64,000 nt of DNA from GCA-003244245 sp050700115 (GTDB taxonomy: Bacteria > Actinomycetota > Actinomycetes > Mycobacteriales > Pseudonocardiaceae): assembly GCA_050700115.1 (NCBI GenBank), contig JBOHGG010000011.1:57618-121617 (forward strand), in the 5' to 3' direction. Position numbers and translations under genes: made by a program. Positions 25,292 to 34,627 of the stretch are shown here, piece by piece. Positions within the stretch are counted from its first letter, which is position 1. The number at the start of each line of letters is the position of its first letter. The notes under the pieces are model-generated. The model did no database searches and had not been told where the DNA came from. It was given only the letters and a program-made list of their open reading frames with translations.

Positions 25292-26551
25292 GTGAGCACG
25301 CCCGCCCCCCGTCATCGACGGCGCGCCAGCAGCGGTTCCGGACCGTGTTCGACCGATGCCGGCCCGAGCAGCCTGGTGTGCGCGGCCAGAACGCTGCAGC
25401 CGCGCACGGTCGCGCTGCGCCGCGCCCTGCATCGGCACCCGGAGCAGGGTCTGCACCTGCCCGAAACCCAATCCGCTGTGCTGGCGGCGTTGGCCGACCT
25501 GCCCGTGCAGGTGCGGACCGGGCACGGCGCCAGCTCGGTGATCGGGGTGATCGAGGGCGGCCGGCCGGGGCCGACGGTCCTGTTGCGGGCAGACATGGAC
25601 GCGCTGCCGGTCGCCGAACTGTCGGGAGTGCCGTTCAGCTCGCAGCTGGCGGGCTCGATGCACGCCTGCGGGCATGACACCCACGTCGCGATGCTGGCCT
25701 CGGCCGCGCGGCTGCTCGCCGAGCAGCGCGAGGAGCTGGCCGGGCGGGTGCTGCTGATGTTCCAGCCCGGGGAGGAGGGCTTCCACGGGGCGCGGCACAT
25801 GCTCGACGAAGGCCTGCTGGACATCGCCGGAATGCCCGAGCGCGCGCTGGCCGTGCACATCACGTCCACCCTGGACCGCGGAGTGGTGCAGACCAGACCC
25901 GGCGCCATCATGGCGTCCTCGGATGTGCTGCGGGTGACCGTCACCGGCCGAGGCGGGCACGCCTCGGCGCCGCAGAACGCGCTGGACCCGATACCCGCAG
26001 CCGCCGCGATGGTCGGCGCACTGCAGACGATGGTCACCCGGACGCTCAACGTCTTCGACCCAGCGGTGATCACCGTCACCCGGATCTGCGCGGGCACCAC
26101 CTCCAACATCATCCCCGAGACCGCGGAGCTGGAAGGCACGATCCGCGCGCTGTCCGAGCACACCCGCACCACGGTGCACCAGGAGGTGCGTCGCGTCTGC
26201 GAACACGTCGCGGCAGCGCATGGCTGCACCGCCACCGTGCAGATCGAGCACGGCTACCCGGTCACCGTCAACGACAGCGAGGTGAGCCCGCAGGTGCTCG
26301 ACATGGCCCGCCGGGTGCTGGGCGAACACCACGCCGAGACCATGCCGGACCCGATGATGGGCGCCGAGGACTTCTCCTACGTGCTGGCGAAGGTGCCCGG
26401 CGCGATGGCGTTCCTCGGCGCCTGCCCGGCAGGCGATGAGCCGGACACCACCCCGGCGAACCATTCCAACCGGGTCATCTTCGACGAGTCGGCGATGGTG
26501 CACGGGGTGGCCCTTTACGCCGGTTTCGCCCTCGAGGCGTTGACCCGGTGA
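25292..26551 (+). CDS. M20-family amidohydrolase (hippurate hydrolase / aminoacylase type)
   Basis: 419 residues from a GTG. Metal-site motifs are GPTVLLRADMDALPV, MHACGHDTHVAM and MFQPGEEGFHGARHML; the lid domain starts near 220 with GRGGHASAPQNALDP; the last ligand lies in DPMMGAEDFSYVL. Such enzymes hydrolyse N-acyl amino acids or similar amides with two metal ions. The first 30 residues are poorly conserved, so the true start may be further in. Its stop overlaps the start of the prephenate dehydrogenase gene (GTGA). Confidence 0.92.
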   Translation: MSTPAPRHRRRASSGSGPCSTDAGPSSLVCAARTLQPRTVALRRALHRHPEQGLHLPETQSAVLAALADLPVQVRTGHGASSVIGVIEGGRPGPTVLLRADMDALPVAELSGVPFSSQLAGSMHACGHDTHVAMLASAARLLAEQREELAGRVLLMFQPGEEGFHGARHMLDEGLLDIAGMPERALAVHITSTLDRGVVQTRPGAIMASSDVLRVTVTGRGGHASAPQNALDPIPAAAAMVGALQTMVTRTLNVFDPAVITVTRICAGTTSNIIPETAELEGTIRALSEHTRTTVHQEVRRVCEHVAAAHGCTATVQIEHGYPVTVNDSEVSPQVLDMARRVLGEHHAETMPDPMMGAEDFSYVLAKVPGAMAFLGACPAGDEPDTTPANHSNRVIFDESAMVHGVALYAGFALEALTR

Positions 26552-27525
26552 GCGACCGCGCGCTGTGTGTGATCGGGTTGGGCCTGATCGGCGGGTCGTT
26601 GCTGCGCGCTGCCGACGGCGCCGGGTGGAAGGTCCGGGGCACCGCGCCCTCCCCCACTAATGTCACCGCTGCCCGGGAGGCCGGCTTCGACGTCACGTCC
26701 GCGCTTGAGGATGCGCTGCGGGCCGCCACCGGCGACGACGCGCTGGTGGTGCTCGCGGTACCCCTGCCCGCGGTCGTCGACGTGCTGCAGGTGGTGGCGC
26801 GATACGCGCCGCACTGCCGGCTCACCGACGTGGTCAGCGTCAAGCAACCCGTCGCCGCCGCGGTAGCGCGGCACGTCCCCTCGGCGCGCTATGTCGGCGG
26901 GCACCCGATGGCGGGGACGTCGGCCTCGGGCTGGGCGGCTGGGTCGGCGACGCTGTTCACCGGGGCGCCCTGGGTAGTGGGTACCGACGACGGCACCGAC
27001 CCGGTGGTGTGGGCGCAGGTCGCCCGGCTCGCGCTGGACTGCGGAGCGCACGTGGTGCCGGCCGGCGCCCAGGACCACGACGCCGCGGTCGCCCGGGTGT
27101 CACACCTGCCGCACGTGCTGGCCGCGGTGCTCGCATCGGTGGGCGCCGACGGTGGACCCCTGGCGATGGCGCTGGGCGCGGGTTCGTTCACCGACGGCAC
27201 CCGGGTGGCCGCCTCCCGGCCCGAACTGGTGCGCGCGATGTGCGAGGGCAACCGCGACGCACTGCTCGGGGCGGTGGACGATGCGCTCGGCCGGCTGGGC
27301 GCGGCCCGCGGCTCACTGGCGTCCACCGGCGCACTGGACGCCACCGTTCGGGCCGGCCACCTGGCCCGCCGAGCCTTCGACGCAGCCCGCGACGACACGG
27401 TGCGGATAGACACAGTGCACGTCGACCTGACCGCTCCCGGCGCGCTCGTCCAGCTACGCGAAATCGGTCGCGCCGGCGGCCGGGTAATAGCCCTCCACGG
27501 CACCCGCTGCCAAGTCACCCTCTAA
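26548..27525 (+). CDS. tyrA: Prephenate dehydrogenase
   Basis: 325 residues. The NAD(P)-binding motif CVIGLGLIGGSLLRA is at the N-terminus, and RYVGGHPMAGTSASGWAA is the family's substrate-binding stretch containing the conserved His. It oxidises and decarboxylates prephenate to 4-hydroxyphenylpyruvate in tyrosine synthesis. There is no fused chorismate mutase or ACT domain that I can see. Translationally coupled to the M20 gene. Confidence 0.93.
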   Translation: MSDRALCVIGLGLIGGSLLRAADGAGWKVRGTAPSPTNVTAAREAGFDVTSALEDALRAATGDDALVVLAVPLPAVVDVLQVVARYAPHCRLTDVVSVKQPVAAAVARHVPSARYVGGHPMAGTSASGWAAGSATLFTGAPWVVGTDDGTDPVVWAQVARLALDCGAHVVPAGAQDHDAAVARVSHLPHVLAAVLASVGADGGPLAMALGAGSFTDGTRVAASRPELVRAMCEGNRDALLGAVDDALGRLGAARGSLASTGALDATVRAGHLARRAFDAARDDTVRIDTVHVDLTAPGALVQLREIGRAGGRVIALHGTRCQVTL

Positions 27526-27535
27526 CCGCTCGGAC

Positions 27536-27599
27536 CGCGATATGGATGCTTGTCGCGGTGGAAAGCGCCCCGTTGACCGCGACAAGCATCCATATCGCG
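27536..27599. terminator. 24-bp-arm perfect hairpin after tyrA
   Basis: Arms at 27536-27559 and 27576-27599 are exact complements (left arm begins CGCGATATGGATGCTTGTCG), loop 16 nt. It follows the tyrA stop by 10 bp, so a terminator role is likely, but it also contains the only ATG in frame for the amidase gene. The CGCGNNNTGGATGC start is shared with the hairpin at 41794. Confidence 0.7.
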
Positions 27600-28804
27600 A
27601 CTGGCGGCTGGGGGATGACCCGTGGAACGCGATCGTGCAGGTGGTCGCAAGTCAGGGGGCGCCGCGCGCGGGGGTGTTGAGCGGGTGGGCGGTGGCGGTG
27701 AAGGACGTCATCGACGTGGCCGGCCAGCCGACCCGCTGTGGTAGCGCGGTGCTGGCCGACGCCGCCCCGGCGCAGCACGACGCCGACGTGGTGGCCCGGT
27801 TGCGCGCAGCCGGCGCAATGGTGGTCGCCAAGACCCACACGCACGAATTCGCCTACGGCCCTACCGGGGACGTCGCCGCCGAGGGCCCGTGCCGCAACCC
27901 GCACGATCCGCAGCGGATCACCGGTGGCTCGTCGAGCGGGTCGGCGGCCGCGGTGGCCGCGGGACTGGTACCACTGGCGGTGGGCACCGACACCGGCTGC
28001 TCGACGCGCACCCCGGCCGCGCTGTGTGGGGTGGTCGGGCTCAAACCGGCGCACGGCGTGCTACCCACCACCGGGGTGTTCCCGCTGTCGGAGACCTTGG
28101 ACCACATCGGGCTGCTCGGCGCCGACATCAACACCGTCGCAGTCGCCTTCAGCGCGCTGACCGGGCACCGGATCGACCCGGCAGCCCCGGTGGACGGCAC
28201 CGTGGTCGGGCGCCCCACCGACTCCTACTGGCGGGTGCATGACCCGGAGATCACCGCCGCCGCGGACCGCGCCGCCGCCGCGCTGGGCACCGCGGGGGCC
28301 ATCCTGCGCGACGTCGAACTGCCCGGCATCGAGGAATTCGCCGCCACCTACTCCGTGATCGTCGGCGCGGAGGCCTACGCCACCCACGCGCGCTGGCTGT
28401 CCCAGCGCCCCGGCGACTACCAGCCGGCCACCGCGGCGCGGCTGCAGGCCGCCGCCAGACACACCGCCGCCGACTACGTCAGCGCGCAGCGGACCCGACA
28501 CAGGCTGGCCACCGAGCTGACCTGTCGCCTGAGAACCGCAGGGATCGACCTGCTGCTGCTGCCGACCACCCCACTGCGCGCCACCCCGATCGGCGCCGAG
28601 CAGGTCCAAGTCTCGGATGGCACCCAGGTCGCAGTGCGGCCCGCGCTGCTGTCCCTCGCGCTGCCCTTCAACCTGCTGGGCTGGCCCGCCGTTTCGGTGC
28701 CCGCACCGGGGGTGATCGGGTTACCAGTGGGGATCCAGGTCGCCGCGGTGCGGGGTGGGGAGCAGGCGGTGCTCGCCGCCGGCGCCCAGATTGCCGCCGG
28801 CTGA
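27542..28804 (+). CDS. Amidase signature family protein
   Basis: Up to 420 residues. The Ser-cisSer-Lys triad is present: the Lys in AVKDVIDV, the cis-Ser in ITGGSSSGSAAAVAAG, and the nucleophile in GTDTGCSTRTPAALCG (usually GTDTGGS). Conserved FPLSETLDHIG follows. Family members hydrolyse amides such as allophanate or carry out Glu-tRNA amidation; the substrate here is unknown. The only in-frame ATG is inside the hairpin; homology begins at about GDDPWNAIVQV, and no ribosome site is evident, so the start is uncertain. Confidence 0.88.
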   Translation: MDACRGGKRPVDRDKHPYRDWRLGDDPWNAIVQVVASQGAPRAGVLSGWAVAVKDVIDVAGQPTRCGSAVLADAAPAQHDADVVARLRAAGAMVVAKTHTHEFAYGPTGDVAAEGPCRNPHDPQRITGGSSSGSAAAVAAGLVPLAVGTDTGCSTRTPAALCGVVGLKPAHGVLPTTGVFPLSETLDHIGLLGADINTVAVAFSALTGHRIDPAAPVDGTVVGRPTDSYWRVHDPEITAAADRAAAALGTAGAILRDVELPGIEEFAATYSVIVGAEAYATHARWLSQRPGDYQPATAARLQAAARHTAADYVSAQRTRHRLATELTCRLRTAGIDLLLLPTTPLRATPIGAEQVQVSDGTQVAVRPALLSLALPFNLLGWPAVSVPAPGVIGLPVGIQVAAVRGGEQAVLAAGAQIAAG

Positions 28805-28825
28805 TCCCAGGTCAGACGCACAAGT

Positions 28826-29476
28826 TCAGGTGCGCATGGCCAATCCGGGGTACGTGAGCACCAGACCGTCGGTGTCCACGGTGAGTTCCGCTTCGAACAG
28901 GTCGCTGGCGAAGCGCACCACCGTCGTCTCGCCCACCGCCGCGGTGTGGTAAGTCTGCCGGCCACAGTCCACCTCAAGGCCCGGCAACGAGACGAACACC
29001 ACCGGCAGGTCGTGCTCGGCGGCAGCGCGATGCAGGCCCAACCGGCGCACGGGAAGAGCATTGAACAGTGGGCTGAACGCCAGATCGACGTCCAAGGCGC
29101 CACCGAAGTTGGTCCGCACGGTGCCCGCACCCTGGCCGACCCGTTCGACCAGCCAGATGCCCTCCTCCGAGCGAGTCAGATTGACGTACTGCTCGCCTTG
29201 GGCCCGAATGGTGCGGACGGTCAGCCGCTGCACTACCCCGGCGTCGTCGGTGGCCAGGGAGTAGGACGCGGAGTACGCCTCGGCGTCGTCTTGCCGTGCA
29301 CTGACCAGGCAACCGCTGGCCCGCATGCTGCGATCGCCGAGAACCACCCGCGCCGCCTCCAGCCGCTGGGCAGCAACGCCGGCCCAGGCGAGCATCCTCG
29401 TCACCTGCGGCGCGCGGCGAGCCGGTGTGGATACGGTCCTGCCGGTAAGCCGCTCACCGGTCTCCGGGGTGCTCAC
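28826..29476 (-). CDS. Putative glycolipid-binding protein
   Basis: 216 residues from a GTG at 29476. The pattern of SYSLATDDAGVVQRLTVRTI, then FGGALDVDLAFSPLFNALPV, RRLGLHRAA and a final GLVLTYPGLAMRT matches the putative glycolipid-binding family (PF06475), whose fold is similar to a mycobacterial lipid carrier. No signal peptide is seen. Function unproven. Faces the amidase gene tail to tail with 21 bp between stops. Confidence 0.8.
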   Translation of the reverse strand: MSTPETGERLTGRTVSTPARRAPQVTRMLAWAGVAAQRLEAARVVLGDRSMRASGCLVSARQDDAEAYSASYSLATDDAGVVQRLTVRTIRAQGEQYVNLTRSEEGIWLVERVGQGAGTVRTNFGGALDVDLAFSPLFNALPVRRLGLHRAAAEHDLPVVFVSLPGLEVDCGRQTYHTAAVGETTVVRFASDLFEAELTVDTDGLVLTYPGLAMRT

Positions 29477-29863
29477 AGGCCGGCCTGAACGGGATGGTCG
29501 TCGAGTTCCACCGGAGCCTCCCTCGCACTGGTGGCTGTCCTGCGTCGTGAGCCTACCTGGCTGATGATCGCACAGCCTCGCACCGAACGGGCTGGGTGGC
29601 GATCCCGGACCGGGCAAGGTCGGGCTGTCACCCAGGCGGGTGCCATCCGATAGCAGGTATGCTCGCGGTGAAGGCGGGGAGTAGCCTTCACCGCGGGCGA
29701 GAGCCGGGGGCAGCACCATGCTGGCTTGTCGCCTGGAATAAACCAGTAGATCCGCCGATGGCCGGAGGGCACCCGAGCATGCGGGGATTGACCCTGCTGT
29801 GCACGCGTGTTGTGCTCCCATCCCAGCTGGCGGCCGCCGTGAAACACAACGAAGAAGGACCAC
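29477..29863. other. Intergenic stretch with a compact hairpin
   Basis: About 390 bp without a clear gene. At 29664-29695 lies a perfect hairpin: CGCGGTGAAGGC, 8-nt loop, then the complement, upstream of the small ORF at 29864. Confidence 0.5.
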
Positions 29864-30055
29864 ATGCGCACGCCCGTCTCCGACCGCCGACCGCGGGCCG
29901 GAATGACCGTCACTCCCCGTCATCGGCAGAGCCGACCCCTGCCGATGAGTGCCGTGGCCGTGCGCCGCGGCCAGTTCGGGGAGTTTGAGCTGCGCCCGGT
30001 GCGCGAGCACACCGTCGAAGCGCTGACCCCCGAGGAGCCCAGCAAAAAGCGTTGA
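29864..30055 (+). CDS. Small basic protein, unknown
   Basis: 63 residues with GAAGGAC just before the ATG. Arg-rich N-terminal half, acidic middle (TVEALTPEEP), Lys/Arg end. I recognise no family. It may be real because of the ribosome site, but codon evidence cannot be weighed by eye. Confidence 0.35.
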   Translation: MRTPVSDRRPRAGMTVTPRHRQSRPLPMSAVAVRRGQFGEFELRPVREHTVEALTPEEPSKKR

Positions 30056-30236
30056 ACCACTCGCCCTGCCGGCGTGTCGGGCTGCCATGCCCGGTGTGTC
30101 GGCCTGCGGTGCCCGAGTCAGCAGCAGCACATCGCGATGGTCACGGCGTCGCGCTTTCAGGCGGCGTGTGGTGCGGAAGTGGCGTCCAGCGACCTCCCGC
30201 TTACGCGTCGCGGGGGATGACGCCTACGGTAACGGC

Positions 30237-30536
30237 ATGCTGACAGTGACCGAGGCGGCGGCCCGGGCCATCAACTCACTCGTGACCAAGAACCAGATGC
30301 CGGAGGGGGCGGGCCTGAGGATCGCACCCCAGGGCCAAACCAGCCGGTCAGAAGGGTTGGGGCTGTCCATTGCGGCGGCCCCGGCCGACGAGGACACCGT
30401 GATCGAGATCAGCGGCGCCAAGATCTTCCTGGCAGCCACTGTGGTCTATGAACTCCACGAGCAGGAGCTTGACGTCGAACCCGCCGACGATGGCAGCGAG
30501 GTGCGCTTCATCGTCGAGCGCAGGCCCAAGGACTGA
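30237..30536 (+). CDS. HesB/IscA-like protein without the usual cysteines
   Basis: 99 residues from the ATG at 30237. LTVTEAAARAINSLVTKNQM, then GAGLRIAP and the later strands match the HesB/IscA fold used for Fe-S cluster delivery. The three conserved cysteines of IscA are all missing; no Cys occurs in the protein. Similar Cys-less 'Fe-S cluster assembly protein HesB' genes occur in actinobacteria, with unknown function. Confidence 0.78.
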   Translation: MLTVTEAAARAINSLVTKNQMPEGAGLRIAPQGQTSRSEGLGLSIAAAPADEDTVIEISGAKIFLAATVVYELHEQELDVEPADDGSEVRFIVERRPKD

Positions 30537-30598
30537 GCCACGGCGTTGCCCGGCCAAGCGGCTCAGCGCAAGATCGAATCGGCTTGACCGCGGTGGGG

Positions 30599-31096
30599 TC
30601 AATCCGCGACATGGCTGAGAGCCGTGCGGGCGAAGGGAACTGCCCCGTCGTCACCCAGCGCGGCGCCGCGTGCGATGGCGGCGGAGAAACGACCCGGACC
30701 GAGCGCACCACGGAGTACCGCCGCGTGCGTGACGAGCCGGTCGGCGTCCGCTCCGTAAGCCGGTGTTGCAGTGCCGCTGGCGGTGAGAGCGCCGTCCCAG
30801 TCCGAGCCGGCGGCGAGCCGGAGCTCCTCCAGCCGGGTGGCGTCAGCCCGGGCGAACTCCTCGTCGGCGAACTCGGCGTAGGCCGGACCCCGCCAGAGAG
30901 ATAAGGCCTCCTCGAGCAGCGCCGCGGCCTGCTCGGGCGGCTGGGACCCGGCAGCGCGCACCAGCCGTTCGAACCGAACGATGTCAACCTGGTCGCCGTC
31001 CACGTCGAGGAGATAGCCCGGTGCCCTGGTGAGCAGCCGGGCGCCGCCGTCGCAACCGGCGGCGCGCACCGGCTCCACGCCACCCTCCGGCACCAC
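30599..31096 (-). pseudogene. SARP/AfsR-type regulator remnant (BTAD piece)
   Basis: The frame contains LLTRAPGYLLDVDGDQVDIV and LLEEALSLWRGPAYAEFADEEFARAD, which is the bacterial transcriptional activator domain that follows the winged helix in SARP and AfsR regulators. The DNA-binding part is missing in front, and after about residue 90 the sequence jumps to something like a helical C-terminus. An internally deleted, 5'-truncated gene seems the best reading. Confidence 0.7.
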
Positions 31097-31123
31097 GATA
31101 GCCGGTCTAGCTGCGTGCCCATG

Positions 31124-32227
31124 TCAGGAGTCCAGCCGGTAGAAGCGCCAGAAGTCGTTGGCGATCGGCAGGACCTCGACGCCGGTGTAGCCGGCAGCGC
31201 GGGCCCATTCCCGGACGGTGTCGGCGCGCAGCACCGTGCCGTGGGCGATCTTCGATGATTCCGCGAGTGTCGCGGGCAGGCAGTGCAGCACGCTGAACGC
31301 GTACATGAAGCGCTCGACCTCGTCGCCCGTCGCGGTGAACGACTCCGCGACCCGCTCGTCGGCGACCAGCAGCGGCGCGGCGGGCCCGAGCAGCCCGCGG
31401 ATCTGCCGCAGCGCCCCGACCGGGTCGCCCATGTCGTGCAGCGCCTCGAAGATGCAGGCGAGGTCGTAGCCACCCGCGCCGTCGAGCGCGGCGGCGTCGC
31501 CGGCCTCGAATCGGACCCGGTCGGCCACTGCGGCGTCGGCGGCGTTGCGGCGCGCGTCGACGACCGAGGCCTCATCGAGATCGACGCCGTCGACCTGTAC
31601 GCCTGGATAGGCCCGGGCCAGGGCGATGCTCGACCATCCGGTGCCGCAGCCCACGTCGAGCACCCGGGCCGATGCCCCGGAACTCAGCCGGGCATGCACG
31701 TCGCCGAGCGCGGGTAGCCACTCGGTCGCCAGCTCGTTGGCGAACATCGGCCGGTTGAAGCTGCTGATGCCGTGGCGGATGTCGGCCCCGTAGCGCGCGT
31801 AGGCGACCCCGTCCCCCGTCCGGTAGGCAGCGGCCACCTCGCCGAGCGCCCTGGTCAACCCCACCAGAGTAGGCGCCGCCGCGGCCATGTAGCCGGGGCT
31901 GTCCTCATCGAGAAGGGCCTCCGCGTGCCCGTCGGGCAGCTGGTAGCGGCGCTGCGCCGGGCCACCGGGCGCGGTCACCTCCACGATCCCCGCCGTGGCC
32001 TGCTGCTCCAGCCATTCCCGGGCGTAGCGCTGCGCAACTCCGGCCCGACCCGCGAGTTCACTCGCGCTGGCCGGCCCGCCGCGGCGCAGTGCCGCATAGA
32101 GCCCCGTCTGCACCCCGAGCTGCACAGTCAGCAGCTCCATCCCGCCCAGCAGGAAGCCGAACAGGCGCCCGCCCAGCGCATCGCGCTGGTGGGCGGTGGT
32201 CTCGTTGACCTCGATGGTCGTCGTCAT
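31124..32227 (-). CDS. Class I SAM-dependent methyltransferase with N-terminal winged helix
   Basis: 367 residues from the ATG at 32227 with AGGAGG upstream. A helical, winged-helix-like N-terminus (LGVQTGLYAALRRGGPASAS, then ELAGRAGVAQRYAREWLEQQ) resembles the dimerisation domain of this methyltransferase group (M. tuberculosis Rv2258c-like). The SAM motif is VLDVGCGTGWSSIALARAYP, with VDGVDLDEASV and FEALHDMGDP following. Substrate unknown. Confidence 0.88.
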   Translation of the reverse strand: MTTTIEVNETTAHQRDALGGRLFGFLLGGMELLTVQLGVQTGLYAALRRGGPASASELAGRAGVAQRYAREWLEQQATAGIVEVTAPGGPAQRRYQLPDGHAEALLDEDSPGYMAAAAPTLVGLTRALGEVAAAYRTGDGVAYARYGADIRHGISSFNRPMFANELATEWLPALGDVHARLSSGASARVLDVGCGTGWSSIALARAYPGVQVDGVDLDEASVVDARRNAADAAVADRVRFEAGDAAALDGAGGYDLACIFEALHDMGDPVGALRQIRGLLGPAAPLLVADERVAESFTATGDEVERFMYAFSVLHCLPATLAESSKIAHGTVLRADTVREWARAAGYTGVEVLPIANDFWRFYRLDS

Positions 32228-32589
32228 TTCCAGCCTCCTCGCGGATCGGTGCCACAATCCTCACCCGGCCCGCTCGCACCCAGCTCTCAGCTCACTCTCA
32301 CCGTCAGCCGTCGCTCGACATCGCAGGGCAGCAATACCTCTATATCGATCGCAGTTCGCAATGCATTTCCGGACCTACGGCATTCCTGGTCAAGACATAC
32401 CGCAAAACCAGCTCGGGTATCTTCGGCAAAAGCGCCATGATCACCACTCTGCGGCACCGGCTGATTACAATGCAGGGCCACCACACCAGCCAACCCATCC
32501 GGCGGCTGCCTTCCACAGGTCTCAGGTGTTGCTCTACGCCACCTCCTGTGGGCATGCTGACCTACCCGGAGCCGAGGGAGGCGCAGCAG

Positions 32590-32826
32590 GTGCCGCAGAT
32601 CACCAACGGTATGCCGGGCACACGACTGCGGGGGGTCACCTGGAGAAAGAGCCGTCATAGCAATCCCAGCGGAAACTGTGTGGAGTTGGCGGAGCTGCCA
32701 GTCGGGGGGGTCGCCGTGCGCAACTCCCGGCACCCGAGTGGTCCCGCCCTGATCTACACTCGGGCCGAGTTGACCGCGTTCCTCCAGAGCGTGAAGGATG
32801 GTAAATTCGACGAGAGAATGGAATGA
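32590..32826 (+). CDS. DUF397 protein
   Basis: 78 residues from a GTG chosen because GGGAGG lies 8 nt upstream; longer in-frame starts lack one. WRKSRHSNPSGNCVELAELP, then GVAVRNSRHPSGPAL and a TRAELTAFLQSVKDGKF end are the DUF397 pattern. These small proteins are nearly always encoded beside a DUF5753-type XRE regulator, as here, and act with it in actinomycete development or signalling; some pairs behave like toxin and antitoxin. Confidence 0.92.
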   Translation: MPQITNGMPGTRLRGVTWRKSRHSNPSGNCVELAELPVGGVAVRNSRHPSGPALIYTRAELTAFLQSVKDGKFDERME

Positions 32827-32898
32827 TTCCCTGGGAGCAGCATGGCGCGTCGGTGGGGGGGACGGTCAAGGACGTGGCGTTTCACCTGTGGAGGACTG

Positions 32899-33798
32899 AT
32901 GAGAGAAGCTCAGTGGGGTCCGGACGCGACCGGTAGCCATGCACCGGTCCGACCACAGGGACCGACCGTCCTGCGCATCGCGTTGGGAGCTCAGCTAGGC
33001 CGGCTTCGTGAAGCGAGGGGAATCACCGCCGAGGTGGCCGGGCGCGCGATCCGCGTGTCCGCCGCCAAGATCAACCGCATGGAGGCCGGGCGGGTAGGTT
33101 TCAAGGAACGCGACGTTGCCGATCTGCTCACCCTCTACGGCGTCACAGACGAGCAGCGACGAGGAGCGTTCCTGGAGCTGGCCGAGCGGGCCAACGCGCC
33201 CGGCTGGTGGCACCGCTACAACGACATCCTGCCGGAGTGGTTCGAGCTGTACCTCGGTCTTGAGCAGTCGTGCGCAGTCATTCGCAACTATGAGCCCCAG
33301 CTCGTGCCCGGCCTGCTGCAGACCCCGGAGTGCGCCCGCGCTGTCATCCGGCTCGGCCACTCGGCCGAGTCCGACGACGACATCGAGCGGCGGATCGCAC
33401 TGCGCATGAAGCGTCAGGAAATCCTCACCCAGCCCGGTGCACCCAACTTGTGGGTTGTGATCGACGAGGCGGCCCTATTGCGGCTCGACGGACGTTCGGC
33501 GATGCGGGCACAGATTAAGCATCTGATCGAGATGGCTGAGTTACCCAACATCACTATCCAAGCGATGCCGCTCTACGCCGGGGGGCACGCGGCAGTAGGT
33601 GGTCCATTCGCGATCCTGCGATTCTCCGAACCCGACCTGCCAGACATCGTGTACCTCGAACAGCTCACCAGCGCCCTCTACCTGGACAAGAGCGAGGATA
33701 TCCAGCATTATCTGGTGATCATGGATCGCTTGTGCGTCCAGGCCAAATCCCCCACTGAGACAACCAGATTCCTGAACAGTATGCACAAAGAGTGCTGA
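32899..33798 (+). CDS. XRE-family regulator with DUF5753 domain
   Basis: 299 residues from the ATG at 32899 (GGAGGA close upstream); an ATG at 32842 is also possible. HTH at about 35-90 (LGRLREARGITAEVAGRAIR, then SAAKINRMEAGRVGF). The C-terminal DUF5753 domain has YEPQLVPGLLQTPECARAVI and PDIVYLEQLTSALYLD. It forms the standard pair with the DUF397 gene 72 bp upstream. Relatives regulate development and antibiotic production. Confidence 0.93.
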   Translation: MREAQWGPDATGSHAPVRPQGPTVLRIALGAQLGRLREARGITAEVAGRAIRVSAAKINRMEAGRVGFKERDVADLLTLYGVTDEQRRGAFLELAERANAPGWWHRYNDILPEWFELYLGLEQSCAVIRNYEPQLVPGLLQTPECARAVIRLGHSAESDDDIERRIALRMKRQEILTQPGAPNLWVVIDEAALLRLDGRSAMRAQIKHLIEMAELPNITIQAMPLYAGGHAAVGGPFAILRFSEPDLPDIVYLEQLTSALYLDKSEDIQHYLVIMDRLCVQAKSPTETTRFLNSMHKEC

Positions 33799-33805
33799 AC
33801 TGAGA

Positions 33806-34627
33806 TCAGGACTTTCGCCCCACCCCGCAGTACTGGTGTACCTCGGCATGGGTTCCGACGTCGCTGGTCTCCGGGCGCCACAACGAACATGAGACCACGC
33901 CGGGCTCCAAAAGCTCCAATCCGTCGAAGAAGCCGATGAGTTCCTGGCGGCTGCGGGTTCTGAGCGGGGCCGCGCCGCTGGAATTCCAGTGCCGCATCGA
34001 CTCTTCCACCGCTTCGCCGTGGACTTCTGCGGTGGGGTGGGACATCGCCAGGTAGCTACCGGAGGGCAGGGCACCTAAGAGCTGGCTGACGATGGTATGC
34101 GCCTCAGCGGTGTCCATGATGTAGTTGATGATCCCCAGCAGCATGAGTGCCACAGGCTGGGCAAAGTCCAGGGTGCGGGCTGCTTCTTGCAGGATCTTAT
34201 CGGGTTCCCGCACGTCGGCGTGAAGGTAGGCGGTGGCACCTTGTGGCGTGCTGGTGAGCAGGGCGCGGGCATGAGCCAGCACGAGCGGATCATTGTCCAC
34301 ATAGACGATGCGGCACTCCGGCACCGTCGCCTGGGCGACTTGATGGGTATTGTTAACGGTGGGCAGCCCGGTGCCGATGTCGAGGAACTGGCGGATCTCT
34401 ACCTCTCCCGCCAAATACCGGACGGCTCGGACCAGGAACCCCCGGTCGGCGCGAGCGGCGGCGGGCAGGTCGGGATCGATTAACAGAACCTGCGCACCGA
34501 TCTCACGGTCAACCGGGTAGTTGTCCTTGCCGCCAAGCAAGTAGTCCCAGAACCGAGCCGAGTGCGGGACTGTGCTGTCGATATTCGGATGTTGTTCCTG
34601 CCCGGCCGGGTGTGCGCTGTCCCGCAC
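33806..34627 (-). CDS. SAM-dependent methyltransferase, DUF574 (Methyltransf_19) type
   Basis: 273 residues from a GTG at 34627 preceded by AGAGGGGG. The family hallmarks ARFWDYLLGGKDNYPVDREI, FLDIGTGLPTVNNTHQVAQ and VYVDNDPLVLAHARALL are present. Such genes are abundant in actinomycetes, often near DUF397/DUF5753 pairs as here; substrates are unknown. It converges with the DUF5753 gene (7 bp between stops). Confidence 0.93.
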   Translation of the reverse strand: MRDSAHPAGQEQHPNIDSTVPHSARFWDYLLGGKDNYPVDREIGAQVLLIDPDLPAAARADRGFLVRAVRYLAGEVEIRQFLDIGTGLPTVNNTHQVAQATVPECRIVYVDNDPLVLAHARALLTSTPQGATAYLHADVREPDKILQEAARTLDFAQPVALMLLGIINYIMDTAEAHTIVSQLLGALPSGSYLAMSHPTAEVHGEAVEESMRHWNSSGAAPLRTRSRQELIGFFDGLELLEPGVVSCSLWRPETSDVGTHAEVHQYCGVGRKS

